A stretch of DNA of 64,000 nucleotides from an uncultured Collinsella sp. (GCA_900539035.1 UQAU01000004.1:1-64000); one strand, 5' to 3'. Counted from the stretch's first letter, positions 44,966 to 54,463 are shown. Translations and numbers: made by a program. Notes: generated by a model from the sequence alone, not told the origin.

Positions 44966-46243
44966 ATGTCCACTAAGTATGCAATCGTTGGCGGCAAGCT
45001 CATCGACGGTACCGGTGCCGAGCCGGTCGAGAACTCCCTCGTTCTCGTCGACGACAACGGCAAGATCGAGTACGCCGGCGCCATGCAGGACCTTCCCGAG
45101 GGCGTTGAGGTCATCGACGCCGCCGGCAAGACCGTCCTTCCCGGCCTGATCGACACCCACCTGCACTTCTCGGGCAACTTGACCGACGATGACACCGACT
45201 GGGTCATGCAGCCGCTCCTCGAGAAGCAGGCCGTCGCCGTCAAGCAGGCCTACGACTGCCTCACCCACGGCCTCACCACCGTCTGCGAGATCGGCCGCTT
45301 TGGTATCCAGATCCGTGACTGCATCGACAAGGGCGTCTTCAAGGGCCCGCGCGTTCTGGCCACCGGCCTTGGCTTCTGCCGCGTTGCCGGCCACGGCGAC
45401 TCCCACCACTGCACCCAGGAGCTCAACAAGGAATCGCACCCCTGGGGCGATCAGGTCGACGGTCCTTGGGATCTGCGCAAGGCCGTCCGCCGTCGCCTGC
45501 GCGAGAACCCCGATGCCATCAAGATCTGGGCTACCGGTGGCGGCATCTGGCGCTGGGACTCCGGCCGCGACCAGCACTACTGCTCCGAGGAGATTCAGGC
45601 CGTGGTCGAAGAGGCAAAGATGGTCGGCATCCCCGTGTGGAGCCACTGCTACAACAACCACGCCGCTGCCTACGATTCCGTTCGCTTTGGCTGCGAGCAG
45701 CTGATTCACGGCTTCGATATCGATGAGCGCACCATGGACCTCATGGCCGAGCAGGGCACCTTCTTCACCCCGACGATCGCCTTCCTGCCCACCTGGTACG
45801 CCACCTATCCGCCCGTCTACGTCCCCGAGCTGCACGACAAGTACGAGGGCACCCTGGTCGAGAAGGAGCTGCAGCGCAACTACGACTGCCTGCGCGAGGC
45901 CAAGAAGCGCGGCGTCGTCATGACGATCGGCTCCGACTCCTTCTCCTTCGTCACCCCGTACGGCACTTGCTCCATCGAGGAGATGTACGAGTTCGTCGAC
46001 AAGATCGGCTTCACTCCGGTCGAGACCATCACCTGCGCCACCCTCAACGGTGCCAAGATGTGCCACATCGAGGACGAGACCGGTTCCATCGAGGCCGGCA
46101 AGTGCGCCGACCTGCTGGTCGTCAACGGTGACGTCGCCGCCGACATCCACGTGCTCAACACCGACAACATGGACGTCATCATGAAGGACGGCTGGATCGT
46201 CGAGGCTGGCACCTTTGGCGAGGCCAACAAATACAGCGCCTAA
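44966..46243 (+). CDS. Amidohydrolase family metal-dependent hydrolase
   Basis: A 425-residue enzyme of the amidohydrolase superfamily. Metal ligands are recognisable: DTHLHF (HxH, about 63-67), AIKIWATGGG with the Lys that is usually carboxylated (about 188), SHCYNN and HGFD histidines, and GSDSFS with the catalytic Asp (about 317). The sequence is closest in feel to the imidazolonepropionase/prolidase-like branch that removes acyl or dipeptide groups. The actual substrate is unknown. Start ATG 44966 follows AAGGAGGAA. Cytoplasmic, downstream of an APC permease and, further up, carbamate kinase, suggesting a nitrogen-compound catabolic cluster. Confidence 0.85.
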   Translation: MSTKYAIVGGKLIDGTGAEPVENSLVLVDDNGKIEYAGAMQDLPEGVEVIDAAGKTVLPGLIDTHLHFSGNLTDDDTDWVMQPLLEKQAVAVKQAYDCLTHGLTTVCEIGRFGIQIRDCIDKGVFKGPRVLATGLGFCRVAGHGDSHHCTQELNKESHPWGDQVDGPWDLRKAVRRRLRENPDAIKIWATGGGIWRWDSGRDQHYCSEEIQAVVEEAKMVGIPVWSHCYNNHAAAYDSVRFGCEQLIHGFDIDERTMDLMAEQGTFFTPTIAFLPTWYATYPPVYVPELHDKYEGTLVEKELQRNYDCLREAKKRGVVMTIGSDSFSFVTPYGTCSIEEMYEFVDKIGFTPVETITCATLNGAKMCHIEDETGSIEAGKCADLLVVNGDVAADIHVLNTDNMDVIMKDGWIVEAGTFGEANKYSA

Positions 46244-46284
46244 GATACCGTTTGTCGATGGCTGGATGTAAAACACAGTTTTTG

Positions 46285-46323
46285 ATTGCATAATGCAATG
46301 GAGAGGGTCGCTTGCGGCCCTCT
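46285..46323 (+). promoter_or_regulatory. Palindrome and terminator-like hairpin before the first histidine kinase
   Basis: ATTGCAT-A-ATGCAAT (46285-46299) is a perfect 15-bp palindrome containing the TTGCATAAT motif seen elsewhere. It is followed at once by AGAGGGTCGC-TT-GCGGCCCTCT (46302-46323) and TTTATT, probably the terminator of the amidohydrolase gene. Confidence 0.6.
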
Positions 46324-46361
46324 TTATTGCTATGGGGTGCGTCAGTAAGAAGGGGATGACG

Positions 46362-47747
46362 GTGGATCTCAATAGGCTGATTCTGGGCAAGAGCTACAAC
46401 TCTACCAAGGTCTTTCGTACCGCTCAGCATGTGGTTCAAGCCATCTTGCTCGGTATTGTCGTTCCGCTGCTTATCCTGCTGCTCATCTGGGATCTAACCG
46501 ATAATCCCAATCCCGTTCCGGCCGTTGTCGTCATTGCCGGCCTGGTCATGCTGTGCTTCTTCTTCTCGTATGTCTTTGTGGTCCCCGACGACCTCACATC
46601 GAGCGCAACCGACCGTACGCTCGCCATCGCATCAAAAATATTCGCCTATACGTCGCGCGGTCTTACGCCCGAAGCGGCCCTGGGTGCCTCTAAAATCATC
46701 CTGTCCGAGACCATCGCTTCTGCCATCTGCTTTACCGACGGCAAGCAGGTGCTGGCAAGCTGGGGCGAGGACTCGGCAAAGTGCCCTGCCGGAACCCCGG
46801 TGGTGCTGCGGACTACGCTCAACGTGATCAACAGCGGTGAGCAAAGCGTGTTCTCGCGCGATGCCTCGACCGAGACAGGTGGCTACTTTCCGCGCCTGCG
46901 CGCCGGTATTGTCGCACCGCTTACCGTGCGCGGGCATTGCGTGGGCACGCTCGAGCTGTATTATCCCCGTCTGAACAGCATCGATATGCGCCAGACGGCG
47001 CTTGCCTCGGGCTTTGCCGACCTCATTTCCACGCAGCTTGCGAGCTTTGAGCTCGAGCGCCAGGACGAGCTTACGGCCCGCGTGGAGCTGCGCGCCTTGC
47101 AATCGCAGGTCGATCCTCATTTTCTGTTTAACACCATCAGCACCATCGTGTCGCTCGTTCGAACCGAGCCCGACAAGGCGCGATCGCTGCTGATCGACTT
47201 CTCCAACTACTACCGTCAGACGCTTTCTGATTCCGATACCCTCACAACGCTCGAGCACGAGGTGGAACAGGGCACTCGCTATATCAATCTTATGCAGGCT
47301 CGTTATGGCGACGGCCGTCTGCGCGTCTCGGTCGATATCGACTTTGAGGTGCGCGATTGCATGGTGCCGCCGTTTATCTTGCAGCCGTTGCTCGAAAACT
47401 GCATCAAGCACGCGCAGCGCGAGACCGAGCCGCTTTCTATTCATGTTAGGGCTTTCGAGACCGATGACGGTTTGGAGATCATCGTCGAGGACGACGGCAT
47501 CGGTATGAGCGAAGAAGTCTGCGCGCATCTGTTTGAGCAACATCGCCTGGAGGAGCCCGAGAGCATTACCGCCGACGGCTCCGTCAAGCGAGGTTGCGGC
47601 CTGGCGCTCTTCAACGTGCTTCAGCGCATCCATTTCTTTTACGGAGAAGATTCCGGCATGCGCGTGAAGTCCCAGGAGGGCGTGGGAACGCAGGTCATCG
47701 TCGAGCTGAACGGCGAGCCGCATGAGCCGGCGCCGTTGACGGCGTAG
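46362..47747 (+). CDS. LytS/NatK-type sensor histidine kinase, first copy
   Basis: A 461-residue membrane kinase. Two N-terminal helices (about 24-45 and 53-75) are followed by a GAF-like region (about 90-220) and a His_kinase domain with QVDPHFLFNT, where His253 is the expected phosphorylation site, then an HATPase domain with LQPLLENCIKHA, DDGIGM and GCGLALFNV. The GTG at 46362 is six bases after AAGAAGGGG; the ATG at 46356 touches that site, although some callers would choose it. It pairs with the LytTR regulator 38 bases downstream and is clearly paralogous to the kinase at 52274. Signal unknown. Confidence 0.85.
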   Translation: MDLNRLILGKSYNSTKVFRTAQHVVQAILLGIVVPLLILLLIWDLTDNPNPVPAVVVIAGLVMLCFFFSYVFVVPDDLTSSATDRTLAIASKIFAYTSRGLTPEAALGASKIILSETIASAICFTDGKQVLASWGEDSAKCPAGTPVVLRTTLNVINSGEQSVFSRDASTETGGYFPRLRAGIVAPLTVRGHCVGTLELYYPRLNSIDMRQTALASGFADLISTQLASFELERQDELTARVELRALQSQVDPHFLFNTISTIVSLVRTEPDKARSLLIDFSNYYRQTLSDSDTLTTLEHEVEQGTRYINLMQARYGDGRLRVSVDIDFEVRDCMVPPFILQPLLENCIKHAQRETEPLSIHVRAFETDDGLEIIVEDDGIGMSEEVCAHLFEQHRLEEPESITADGSVKRGCGLALFNVLQRIHFFYGEDSGMRVKSQEGVGTQVIVELNGEPHEPAPLTA

Positions 47748-47785
47748 CACGCGGTTGGATTGAGAGAAAAAGAGGGGAAGCACAT

Positions 47786-48520
47786 ATGTCCGAAGGCTGG
47801 AACATCTTGGTGGTTGATGACGAACCTCCCATTAGGGCTGAGCTACGCTATCTGTTGGAAAAGGATACGCGTGTGGGCCAGATTGCCGAGGCGGGCAATG
47901 TCACCGAGGCCGTGGAGTCGATTCTCTCGAACAAGCCCAACGTGTTGTTTTTGGACATCACGATGCCCGGCCGCTCGGGAATTGAGCTTGCCGAGACGCT
48001 GCAGAACCTAAAGACGCCGCCGGTGGTTGTGTTTGTGACGGCGTTTGCCGAGTTTGCCGCCGATGCGTATAACCTCGATGCGGTCGACTATGTCGTCAAG
48101 CCGGTCGAGGACGCACGCCTGTCAAAGGCACTCGACAAGATCGAGGCAGCCTTGGGTGCCCGTCGTGTTATCCACGCTCCGCGCCAGCCTTTGCGTCTGA
48201 CGGTGGACCGCGGGGGCAAAAAGGTGTTCATTCCCGCCGCAGACGTCTGCTACTTTGAGGCGCGCGCCGATTTTTGCAACGCCATCTGCGCCGAGGGAAC
48301 GTACCTGATCAATGAGTCGATCTCTTCGCTCGAGCGTCGCTTGGTCTCCGAGGGCTTTATTCGCGTTCATCGCAGCTATCTGGTCAATTTGGAAGACGTG
48401 CACAATGTCGAGATCGGTTCCACGGGTCTTATGGAGCTCAGACTCGATCGCGTAACCTCGACGGTGCCCGTGTCCCGCCGTCGCGCTGCCGAGGTTAAAG
48501 CACACTTGGGGCTTGCGTAG
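47786..48520 (+). CDS. LytTR family response regulator, first copy
   Basis: A 244-residue regulator. The receiver domain (about 5-120) has VDDEPP with the acidic pocket, phospho-acceptor Asp57 in LFLDITMPG and the K in VVKPVED. The C-terminal LytTR DNA-binding domain (about 145-240) has RGGKKVFIPAADVCYFEA, FIRVHRSYLVNL and VPVSRRRA. It should be phosphorylated by the preceding kinase and bind direct repeats in promoters. Paralogue of the regulator at 53690. Confidence 0.93.
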   Translation: MSEGWNILVVDDEPPIRAELRYLLEKDTRVGQIAEAGNVTEAVESILSNKPNVLFLDITMPGRSGIELAETLQNLKTPPVVVFVTAFAEFAADAYNLDAVDYVVKPVEDARLSKALDKIEAALGARRVIHAPRQPLRLTVDRGGKKVFIPAADVCYFEARADFCNAICAEGTYLINESISSLERRLVSEGFIRVHRSYLVNLEDVHNVEIGSTGLMELRLDRVTSTVPVSRRRAAEVKAHLGLA

Positions 48521-48612
48521 ACGGTCTGCGTGCCGTCGTTTACCATCGCAGGTTTGGCATGGGCGCGCGGTGGGCATAATGGGTGGCATCGAATGAAATC
48601 GAAAGGATCATT

Positions 48613-49557
48613 ATGCCCGCGCTTATCACCCATCATCTGTTTGGCGAGGAAAGCATCGACCGTCTTCCACAGGGCGTCATCACGTCCGATGAAGAGCGCA
48701 TTGCCTTTATCTTGGGCAACCAAGGCCCCGACCCGTTTTTCTTTCACATTCTGACACCGCGTGTTTCCGACTGCACGCTGCTGGCGCAGGTCATGCATCG
48801 GTCGCGCATGTCTCGTCAGTTTGCGTGCCTGCGCGACGGCGTGTCGCATCTGCTGCCGCGCGACGCCAGCTTGGGTCGTGCCTTTGCGCTGGGCCTGCTG
48901 TCTCATTACGTGCTCGACCGCAACGCTCATCCCTTTGTCTATGAGCAGCAGTTTGGCATTGTCGAGTCCGATTCAGAGCTTGAGGATTCGAGCAGTCAGG
49001 TCCATGCCGTGATCGAGAGCGACCTGGATGTGCTGATGCTGCAGCTTAAACGCGATGGCGCTACGGTTGACGATTACCCGCCGGCGGGCGAGATCGTCAC
49101 CACTGATCGCATCAATCGCGTGGCCGGCGTGCTGATGAGCTATGTTGCCGGACGCGTGTACGGCATTGACATTCCGGCGGGGGAGTACGGTGCTGCCGTT
49201 GCCAATATGCAGCGACTTTACCGCGCGATTGAGCCGGCCGGCTCCGCAAAGACGCGCGCGATCTCGCTGGTTGAGGGCTTGGTGCACGATTACTCGCTGC
49301 TCGACGGCCTTGCTCATCGCGTGACGACGGAGTTGCCCGAGCGCACCGGTAACCTGGGCCATCTGACATGGAAGAATCCCTTTACCGACGAGGTCTCGAA
49401 CGAGAGTTTCCCCGAGGTCTTTGATCGCGCGCTGGGCGATTACGAGTGCACGGTCGCACGTTTTATCGAGACCGGTGACATGGATGCCGTGACCAGTCAC
49501 GTCAACTACAGCGGTCGCGTGCTCAATGCCGATGAGGAGTTCGACCGCGAGGAATAG
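48613..49557 (+). CDS. Zinc-dependent phospholipase C-like protein
   Basis: A 314-residue protein resembling the Zn_dep_PLPC family. The N-terminus PALITHHLFGEE and the segment GNQGPDPFFFH, then GLLSHYVLDRNAHPFVY, supply the histidine/aspartate positions expected of the metal site. There is no signal peptide, so it is probably cytoplasmic or uses non-classical export; members of the family in anaerobes are common but rarely characterised. Start ATG 48613 has GAAAGGA upstream; the open frame extends to 48583 without support. It follows the first LytTR regulator and could be among its targets. Confidence 0.75.
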   Translation: MPALITHHLFGEESIDRLPQGVITSDEERIAFILGNQGPDPFFFHILTPRVSDCTLLAQVMHRSRMSRQFACLRDGVSHLLPRDASLGRAFALGLLSHYVLDRNAHPFVYEQQFGIVESDSELEDSSSQVHAVIESDLDVLMLQLKRDGATVDDYPPAGEIVTTDRINRVAGVLMSYVAGRVYGIDIPAGEYGAAVANMQRLYRAIEPAGSAKTRAISLVEGLVHDYSLLDGLAHRVTTELPERTGNLGHLTWKNPFTDEVSNESFPEVFDRALGDYECTVARFIETGDMDAVTSHVNYSGRVLNADEEFDREE

Positions 49558-49658
49558 GGCCCGTGCGTGCCCCTTTGCCGAATCCTTACCGGCGGTTCTG
49601 GACAATTGGGGTACGATGAACTAACTGCATATCGGGCGAATACGAAGGGTCCCTGTCC

Positions 49659-50918
49659 ATGAAATACACCAAGCTCGAGCGTAACTGGGTTATGTATGAT
49701 GTGGGCAATTCGGCCCTCGTGCTGCTCAATACCTCGGTGGTGCCCATTTACTTTAACGCCATCAATACCGGCGCTTCCTCGGCCGACCTGGTGGTCGCCT
49801 GGGGCAATGCACAGACGATCGCCTCGCTGGTCATCGCCATGCTCATGCCCATTCTGGGCGCACTTGCCGACTACGCCGGCAACAAAATCAAGTTCTTCTT
49901 GGGCTTTTTCCTCACGGGCCTGGTTCTTTGCCTGGCGCAGGCTATCCCAATGTCCGCCATGGCATTTTTGACCGTGTACGTGCTGTGCACCATCGGCCTT
50001 AACTCTTCTATGACGTTCTACGACGCCATGCTGCCCGACGTTACCACCGACGAGCGCATGGACGCCGTGTCCAGCTCGGGTTATGCCTGGGGCTACATCG
50101 GTTCCACCGTGCCGTTCGTCATCTGCCTGGCGCTCATCATGGGTGGCCCCGCTCTTGGCGTCCCCACCATGCTGGCAACGCGTCTGTCGTTTATCATCAC
50201 TGGTGCCTGGTGGCTCATCTTTACCCTGCCGCTCATTCGCACCTATAAGCAAAAGTACGGTCGCGAGCGCGGTCCCGAGGACACTATCGGCCACATCGTG
50301 GGCGGTGTGTTCTCCGAGGTCGGACACACCATGCGCGAGATCGCCCACAACAAGACCGTGCTGGTCTACATGATCGCGTTCTTCTTCTATATCGACGGTG
50401 TGCACACGGTCATTTCCATGGCCACCAGTTACGGATCGGCCTTGGGCATCGATTCGACGCAGCTGGTGCTTGCGCTGCTCGTTACGCAGTTCGTGGCCTT
50501 TCCGTCCGCTATCATCTACGGCAAGCTCGCCGGACGCGTGGGCACGCTCAACATGATTCTGGTGGCGGTCGCCGCCTACATGGGCATTGTGCTGTTCGCC
50601 GCGTTCTTCCTAAAGACCGCCTTTGAGTTCTGGGTGCTTGCCATTATGGTCGGCCTGTTCCAGGGCGGCGTGCAGGCGCTCAGCCGTAGCTACTTTGGTC
50701 GCATTATCCCCAAGGAAAAGTCCAACGAGTACTACGGCTTCTTTGACATCTTTGGTCGTTATGCAAGCGTCATGGGTACCTTCCTAGTGTCGGTCGTTAC
50801 CTCGCTGACCGGCAACCCGTCGCTGGGCGTCCTTTCTATTGGCGTGCTGCTGATCGTTGGCTTTATGCTGCTGGTTCGCCTGTCCCGCATGACTCGGGCA
50901 GCAGAGCATGCCGCATAG
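49659..50918 (+). CDS. MFS transporter, UMF1/Atg22-like
   Basis: A 419-residue major facilitator superfamily protein with about twelve helices. ERNWVMYDVGNSA at the N-terminus, MPILGALADYAGNK in the loop 2-3 region and GGVQALSRSYFGRIIP in the second half are typical of the UMF1 (Atg22-like) branch. Substrate unknown; in fungi the branch effluxes amino acids from vacuoles. The gene lies in its own transcription unit with a GGGGTACGAT box near 49607 as a likely -10. Confidence 0.85.
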   Translation: MKYTKLERNWVMYDVGNSALVLLNTSVVPIYFNAINTGASSADLVVAWGNAQTIASLVIAMLMPILGALADYAGNKIKFFLGFFLTGLVLCLAQAIPMSAMAFLTVYVLCTIGLNSSMTFYDAMLPDVTTDERMDAVSSSGYAWGYIGSTVPFVICLALIMGGPALGVPTMLATRLSFIITGAWWLIFTLPLIRTYKQKYGRERGPEDTIGHIVGGVFSEVGHTMREIAHNKTVLVYMIAFFFYIDGVHTVISMATSYGSALGIDSTQLVLALLVTQFVAFPSAIIYGKLAGRVGTLNMILVAVAAYMGIVLFAAFFLKTAFEFWVLAIMVGLFQGGVQALSRSYFGRIIPKEKSNEYYGFFDIFGRYASVMGTFLVSVVTSLTGNPSLGVLSIGVLLIVGFMLLVRLSRMTRAAEHAA

Positions 50919-51032
50919 GAGCGAGCGGCTATTGTGCCTGTCCACGGTACTCTTTTGGGGTTATCCGCAATAAACATTGCGACTTGCGAGCAATGATTTG
51001 CCCAAGTGGGTATGATGGAATCAGCTAGGTCG

Positions 51033-51068
51033 CGGGGCGTCGCCTGTGTTTGGCGGCGTCCCGTTTTT
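51033..51068 (+). terminator. Attenuator-like terminator in the glycosyltransferase leader
   Basis: CGGGGCGTCGCC (51033-51044) and GGCGGCGTCCCG (51052-51063) pair with two G-T pairs and are followed by TTTTT. GGGTATGAT (TATGAT 51011-51016) upstream is a plausible -10, so the hairpin would lie in the leader, nine bases before GGGAGGG. Confidence 0.65.
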
Positions 51069-51089
51069 GTGTTGCAGGGAGGGTAAGGC

Positions 51090-52277
51090 ATGAACGCCAC
51101 GGTCGTGATTCCAACGTATTGGGCGGGCGATGACGCTTGCGCAAACGCCCCTGGCACCTATGACCATTCGACGCGACTCAACGCCGACAATCCCGAACTC
51201 GACCGCTGCCTGGCCTCGCTTGAGCAGGTACGTGACATCCCGCGCATCATCCTTTTGGTGGTCTGTCCCGTTTCTGCCACAGCCGATGTGTCGCTGCGCG
51301 TGCACGAGATTGTCGACGCGCATCCCACGCTCAAGGTCACCGTTGTCACCAACACCCAGGCCTCGCGCATCGCAGACCGGGTTGCTCAGATCGCGCCCAA
51401 GGGTTCGGGCGAGTGCGTGAGCCTGCGAGGCTACGGTGCCATCCGCAATATGGGGCTAGCCTGCGCCGCTGTGCTGGGGCATGACGCGGTTATCTTCTTG
51501 GATGACGATGAGACTGTCATCGACGCCGACTTTATGAAGCGCGCGACCTATGCGTTGGGGCAGCAGACGCGTCAGGGCTTGCCGATCTTGGTCAAGAGCG
51601 GCTATTTCTACGATCGCGACGGCTCGCCGCTGGCTCCCACGGACAAGGCGGGCATCTGCCATCGTTGGTGGACCAAGCGCATCGAGTTCAACCGTTGGAT
51701 GAAAAAGGCGCTTTCGGGCACCCGCATCTCGCGCTCCAACTACGTGTGCGGCGGCCTGATGGCCCTGCACGCCCGCGCCTTTACGCGTGTGGCCTTTGAC
51801 CCGTTTATCACCCGCGGCGAGGACTTGGATTACCTCTTTAACATGCGCATGTTTGGCTACGACGTGTGGTTCGATAACGAGTGGACCGTGCGCCATCTGC
51901 CTCCGGAGTCCGAAAAGCGCTCACCGCGCTTTATGCAGGATGTATACCGTTGGTACTACGAACGGGCCAAGTTGACATTCGCCGCGCATCAAAAGGAGCT
52001 CATTCCCGTTACGGCGGCATCGCTCATGCCCTACCCGGGCCCGTGGATTTCGCGCGAGCTCGACGACCGCGTGCGCAAGACCGCTATGGTCCGCAGCGTG
52101 TTTACCCGCGAGCATGAGGGCTACCTGCGCATCTGGCGCCATGGTATCGGCGAGGCAAAGGCCTATGCGCGCCAAAACGCTGCAAGCTACCTGCGTTTCC
52201 AGAGCTTTTGGCCCAAGATCATGGACGGGCTTTGGCGTGACGCACAACTGATCAGTATCCTGGAGGGGGCCGAATGA
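51090..52277 (+). CDS. Glycosyltransferase family 2-like (GT-A) protein
   Basis: A 395-residue nucleotide-diphospho-sugar transferase. The GT-A core begins with TVVIPTYW, has the metal-binding triplet in DAVIFLDDDETV (about 132-143), a GG-acceptor segment YVCGGLMALHARAF and the ED motif of TRGEDLDYLFNM. It lacks membrane helices. It should transfer a sugar to a surface polymer or lipid, but the acceptor cannot be read. It overlaps the following histidine kinase start by four bases (ATGA), an unusual coupling of a glycosyltransferase with a sensor kinase. Confidence 0.85.
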   Translation: MNATVVIPTYWAGDDACANAPGTYDHSTRLNADNPELDRCLASLEQVRDIPRIILLVVCPVSATADVSLRVHEIVDAHPTLKVTVVTNTQASRIADRVAQIAPKGSGECVSLRGYGAIRNMGLACAAVLGHDAVIFLDDDETVIDADFMKRATYALGQQTRQGLPILVKSGYFYDRDGSPLAPTDKAGICHRWWTKRIEFNRWMKKALSGTRISRSNYVCGGLMALHARAFTRVAFDPFITRGEDLDYLFNMRMFGYDVWFDNEWTVRHLPPESEKRSPRFMQDVYRWYYERAKLTFAAHQKELIPVTAASLMPYPGPWISRELDDRVRKTAMVRSVFTREHEGYLRIWRHGIGEAKAYARQNAASYLRFQSFWPKIMDGLWRDAQLISILEGAE

Positions 52278-53617
52278 TCGACCGCCGCGCCCAGCGCGAT
52301 AGTTCAATATCAATCTTTCGCATCATTGCCGTTGCCTGCGCCATTTGCGTGCTGGTGTACTTTATTTTTGCCTTGGTGACCGGTATCGAGCCGATCGCCA
52401 CGGTGATTGCCTGCGCGCTGCTGTGCATCTTTCTGTGCATCTTTATCTTTTTGACGCTCAATCCCGATTCGGTGCGCTCCCAGTACACCGAGGAGACGCT
52501 CTCGGTGGCCTCGGCCATGCTTGAGGACATTAAGGGCGGTCTGACGCAGGAGTCGGCGCGTTTGGTGTGCCGGCGCATTTTGCCCGAGACGCGCGCCATG
52601 ACGGTGGCCATCACCGACGAGGGCAACGTGCTTGCCTGCGCGGGAGAGTTTGAGGAAAAGCTACTGCCAGATTCTCCCATCCACACGCTTGCCACACGCT
52701 ACGTTATCGAACATGGCATCGTGCAGTCGTTCAACCGTATGGTGGATGTCGTGGGCTCGGATGGCTCGCACAACCAAGTCCCCGCCGGCATTATCGCCCC
52801 CATCAAGGTGGGCGATCGTACCGTCGGCACGCTCAAGTTCTACTACAAGACCCCGCGCGCCGTCGACCGTACCCAGTACGCGCTTGCCTCGGGCTTTGCC
52901 GAGATCTTGTCCACGCAGCTCGCCATCCACGAGCTCGAGGTGCAAAAGGAACTCACAGCGCGCGCTGAGGTGCGTGCGCTGCAGGCGCAGATTAACCCGC
53001 ACTTCCTGTTCAACACGCTGAACACCATTGCATCGTTTACGCGCACCGACCCGCTGCGGGCCCGCGAACTGCTTCGTGAGTTCTCATCGTTCTATCGTGC
53101 CACACTCGACAACTCGGGATCGCTTATTCCGGTCTCGCGCGAGGTCGCACAAACCAAGCGCTACCTTACCTTTGAGAAGGCCCGCTTTGGCGAGGACCGC
53201 GTGCTTGCGACGTTCGATGTGTCCGAGGACGTGGAAGATACGCTGGTGCCGGCGTTCGTGATCCAGCCGATTGTCGAGAACGCCGTGCGTCATGGTATGG
53301 GCGATGACGATGCCCTGAGGATCGACGTGACCGTTCACCAAGATGGCGAGGATGCAATCTTGATTGCCGTGGCCGATAATGGCGTGGGCATGGATGAGGG
53401 TACCGCCGCCAGACTGTTTGACGAGCGCTCTGCCCGTCCCGACGCCAACTCCCCGCAGGGCGGCGGCGCCGGTGTGGCCATGCACAATATTTCGGAGCGG
53501 ATCCATCGCTTTTATGGACCGCACTCCTATACGCGCGTCGAATCGGCCCCGGGCAAGGGTGCTAAAGTGCTCCTGCATCTCGATTTGTCGGAGAGCATCT
53601 TCGACATTCAAGAGTAA
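52274..53617 (+). CDS. LytS/NatK-type sensor histidine kinase, second copy
   Basis: A 447-residue paralogue of the kinase at 46362. Two N-terminal helices (about 14-62), a GAF-like domain (about 85-205), and a His_kinase domain with QINPHFLFNT, where His243 is the expected phosphorylation site, then FVIQPIVENAVRHG, ADNGVGMDEG and GVAMHNI. The C-terminal residues are intact. It is translationally coupled to the upstream glycosyltransferase and lies 72 bases before its LytTR partner. Confidence 0.93.
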   Translation: MIDRRAQRDSSISIFRIIAVACAICVLVYFIFALVTGIEPIATVIACALLCIFLCIFIFLTLNPDSVRSQYTEETLSVASAMLEDIKGGLTQESARLVCRRILPETRAMTVAITDEGNVLACAGEFEEKLLPDSPIHTLATRYVIEHGIVQSFNRMVDVVGSDGSHNQVPAGIIAPIKVGDRTVGTLKFYYKTPRAVDRTQYALASGFAEILSTQLAIHELEVQKELTARAEVRALQAQINPHFLFNTLNTIASFTRTDPLRARELLREFSSFYRATLDNSGSLIPVSREVAQTKRYLTFEKARFGEDRVLATFDVSEDVEDTLVPAFVIQPIVENAVRHGMGDDDALRIDVTVHQDGEDAILIAVADNGVGMDEGTAARLFDERSARPDANSPQGGGAGVAMHNISERIHRFYGPHSYTRVESAPGKGAKVLLHLDLSESIFDIQE

Positions 53618-53689
53618 AATGATAGGTTGCGGGTTTAACGCTAGTTGGCGGATGCCCGACGTAGTTAGTTGACGAAAGGTTTTATCCCT

Positions 53690-54406
53690 ATGCTGCGTGC
53701 GATGATTGTGGATGACGAGGCCCCGGCCCGTTCGGAACTTCGCTTCTTGCTCGAGCAGACGGGCAAGATCGGCACGATCACAGAAGCGTCGAGCGTTCGC
53801 TCCGCCATCGAGATGCTCATGGAGAGCCGCGTCGATGTCGTGTTCCTCGATATTTCGATGCCTGGCGCTTCGGGCCTGCAGCTTGCCGAGGCACTGCACA
53901 AGCTCAAGAATCCGCCGGCGATCGTATTTGTAACCGCGTACAGCGATCACGCGGTCGAGGCGTTTGATGTGGATGCCGTCGACTATCTGATGAAACCGGT
54001 CGAGGAGGCTCGCCTGGATCGAGCGATCGATAAGGTTATGCAACGCGCCAAACCTGTCACGGACAGCAAGGTGACCATCGAGCGCATCCCGGTGGAAAAG
54101 GGCGGCCGCAAGGTCCTCATCCCCGTGGACGACATTCGCTTTATTATGGCCAAGGACGATTACTCCTGTATTTATACGGTCGATGACCGCTTTTTATCCA
54201 CGACCTCGCTGGCACAGTTCGAGGCCAAGCTCTGCGACTTTGGCTTCTTCCGCGTTCACCGCCGCTATATCGTCAACCTGGCGTGTGTCACCGATGTCGA
54301 GACGGTTCCCTCGGGCGCTATCCAGCTGGGTATTACGGGCGTCGACGAACGCGTACCGGTTTCGCGCCGTCGCGTCGTGCCACTCAAAAAGGCTCTGAGC
54401 CTCTAG
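53690..54406 (+). CDS. LytTR family response regulator, second copy
   Basis: A 238-residue regulator. Receiver domain with VDDEAP, acceptor Asp54 in VFLDISMPG and LMKPVEEARL; LytTR domain with KGGRKVLIPVDDIRFIMA, FFRVHRRYIVNL and VPVSRRRV. ATG 53690 is chosen over 53669 because GAAAGG sits before it. It is a paralogue of the regulator at 47786, with the same architecture and similar spacing to the kinase. Followed by a terminator. Confidence 0.93.
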   Translation: MLRAMIVDDEAPARSELRFLLEQTGKIGTITEASSVRSAIEMLMESRVDVVFLDISMPGASGLQLAEALHKLKNPPAIVFVTAYSDHAVEAFDVDAVDYLMKPVEEARLDRAIDKVMQRAKPVTDSKVTIERIPVEKGGRKVLIPVDDIRFIMAKDDYSCIYTVDDRFLSTTSLAQFEAKLCDFGFFRVHRRYIVNLACVTDVETVPSGAIQLGITGVDERVPVSRRRVVPLKKALSL

Positions 54407-54413
54407 TACATTG

Positions 54414-54463
54414 GCCCCGCAGCCCTGTAGACCAAAATAGTCTGCGGAGCCGTGGGGCTTTTT
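54414..54463 (+). terminator. Terminator of the second two-component operon
   Basis: GCCCC (54414-54418) pairs with GGGGC (54454-54458), enclosing further CGCAG/CTGCG pairing, followed by TTTTT. Confidence 0.75.
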
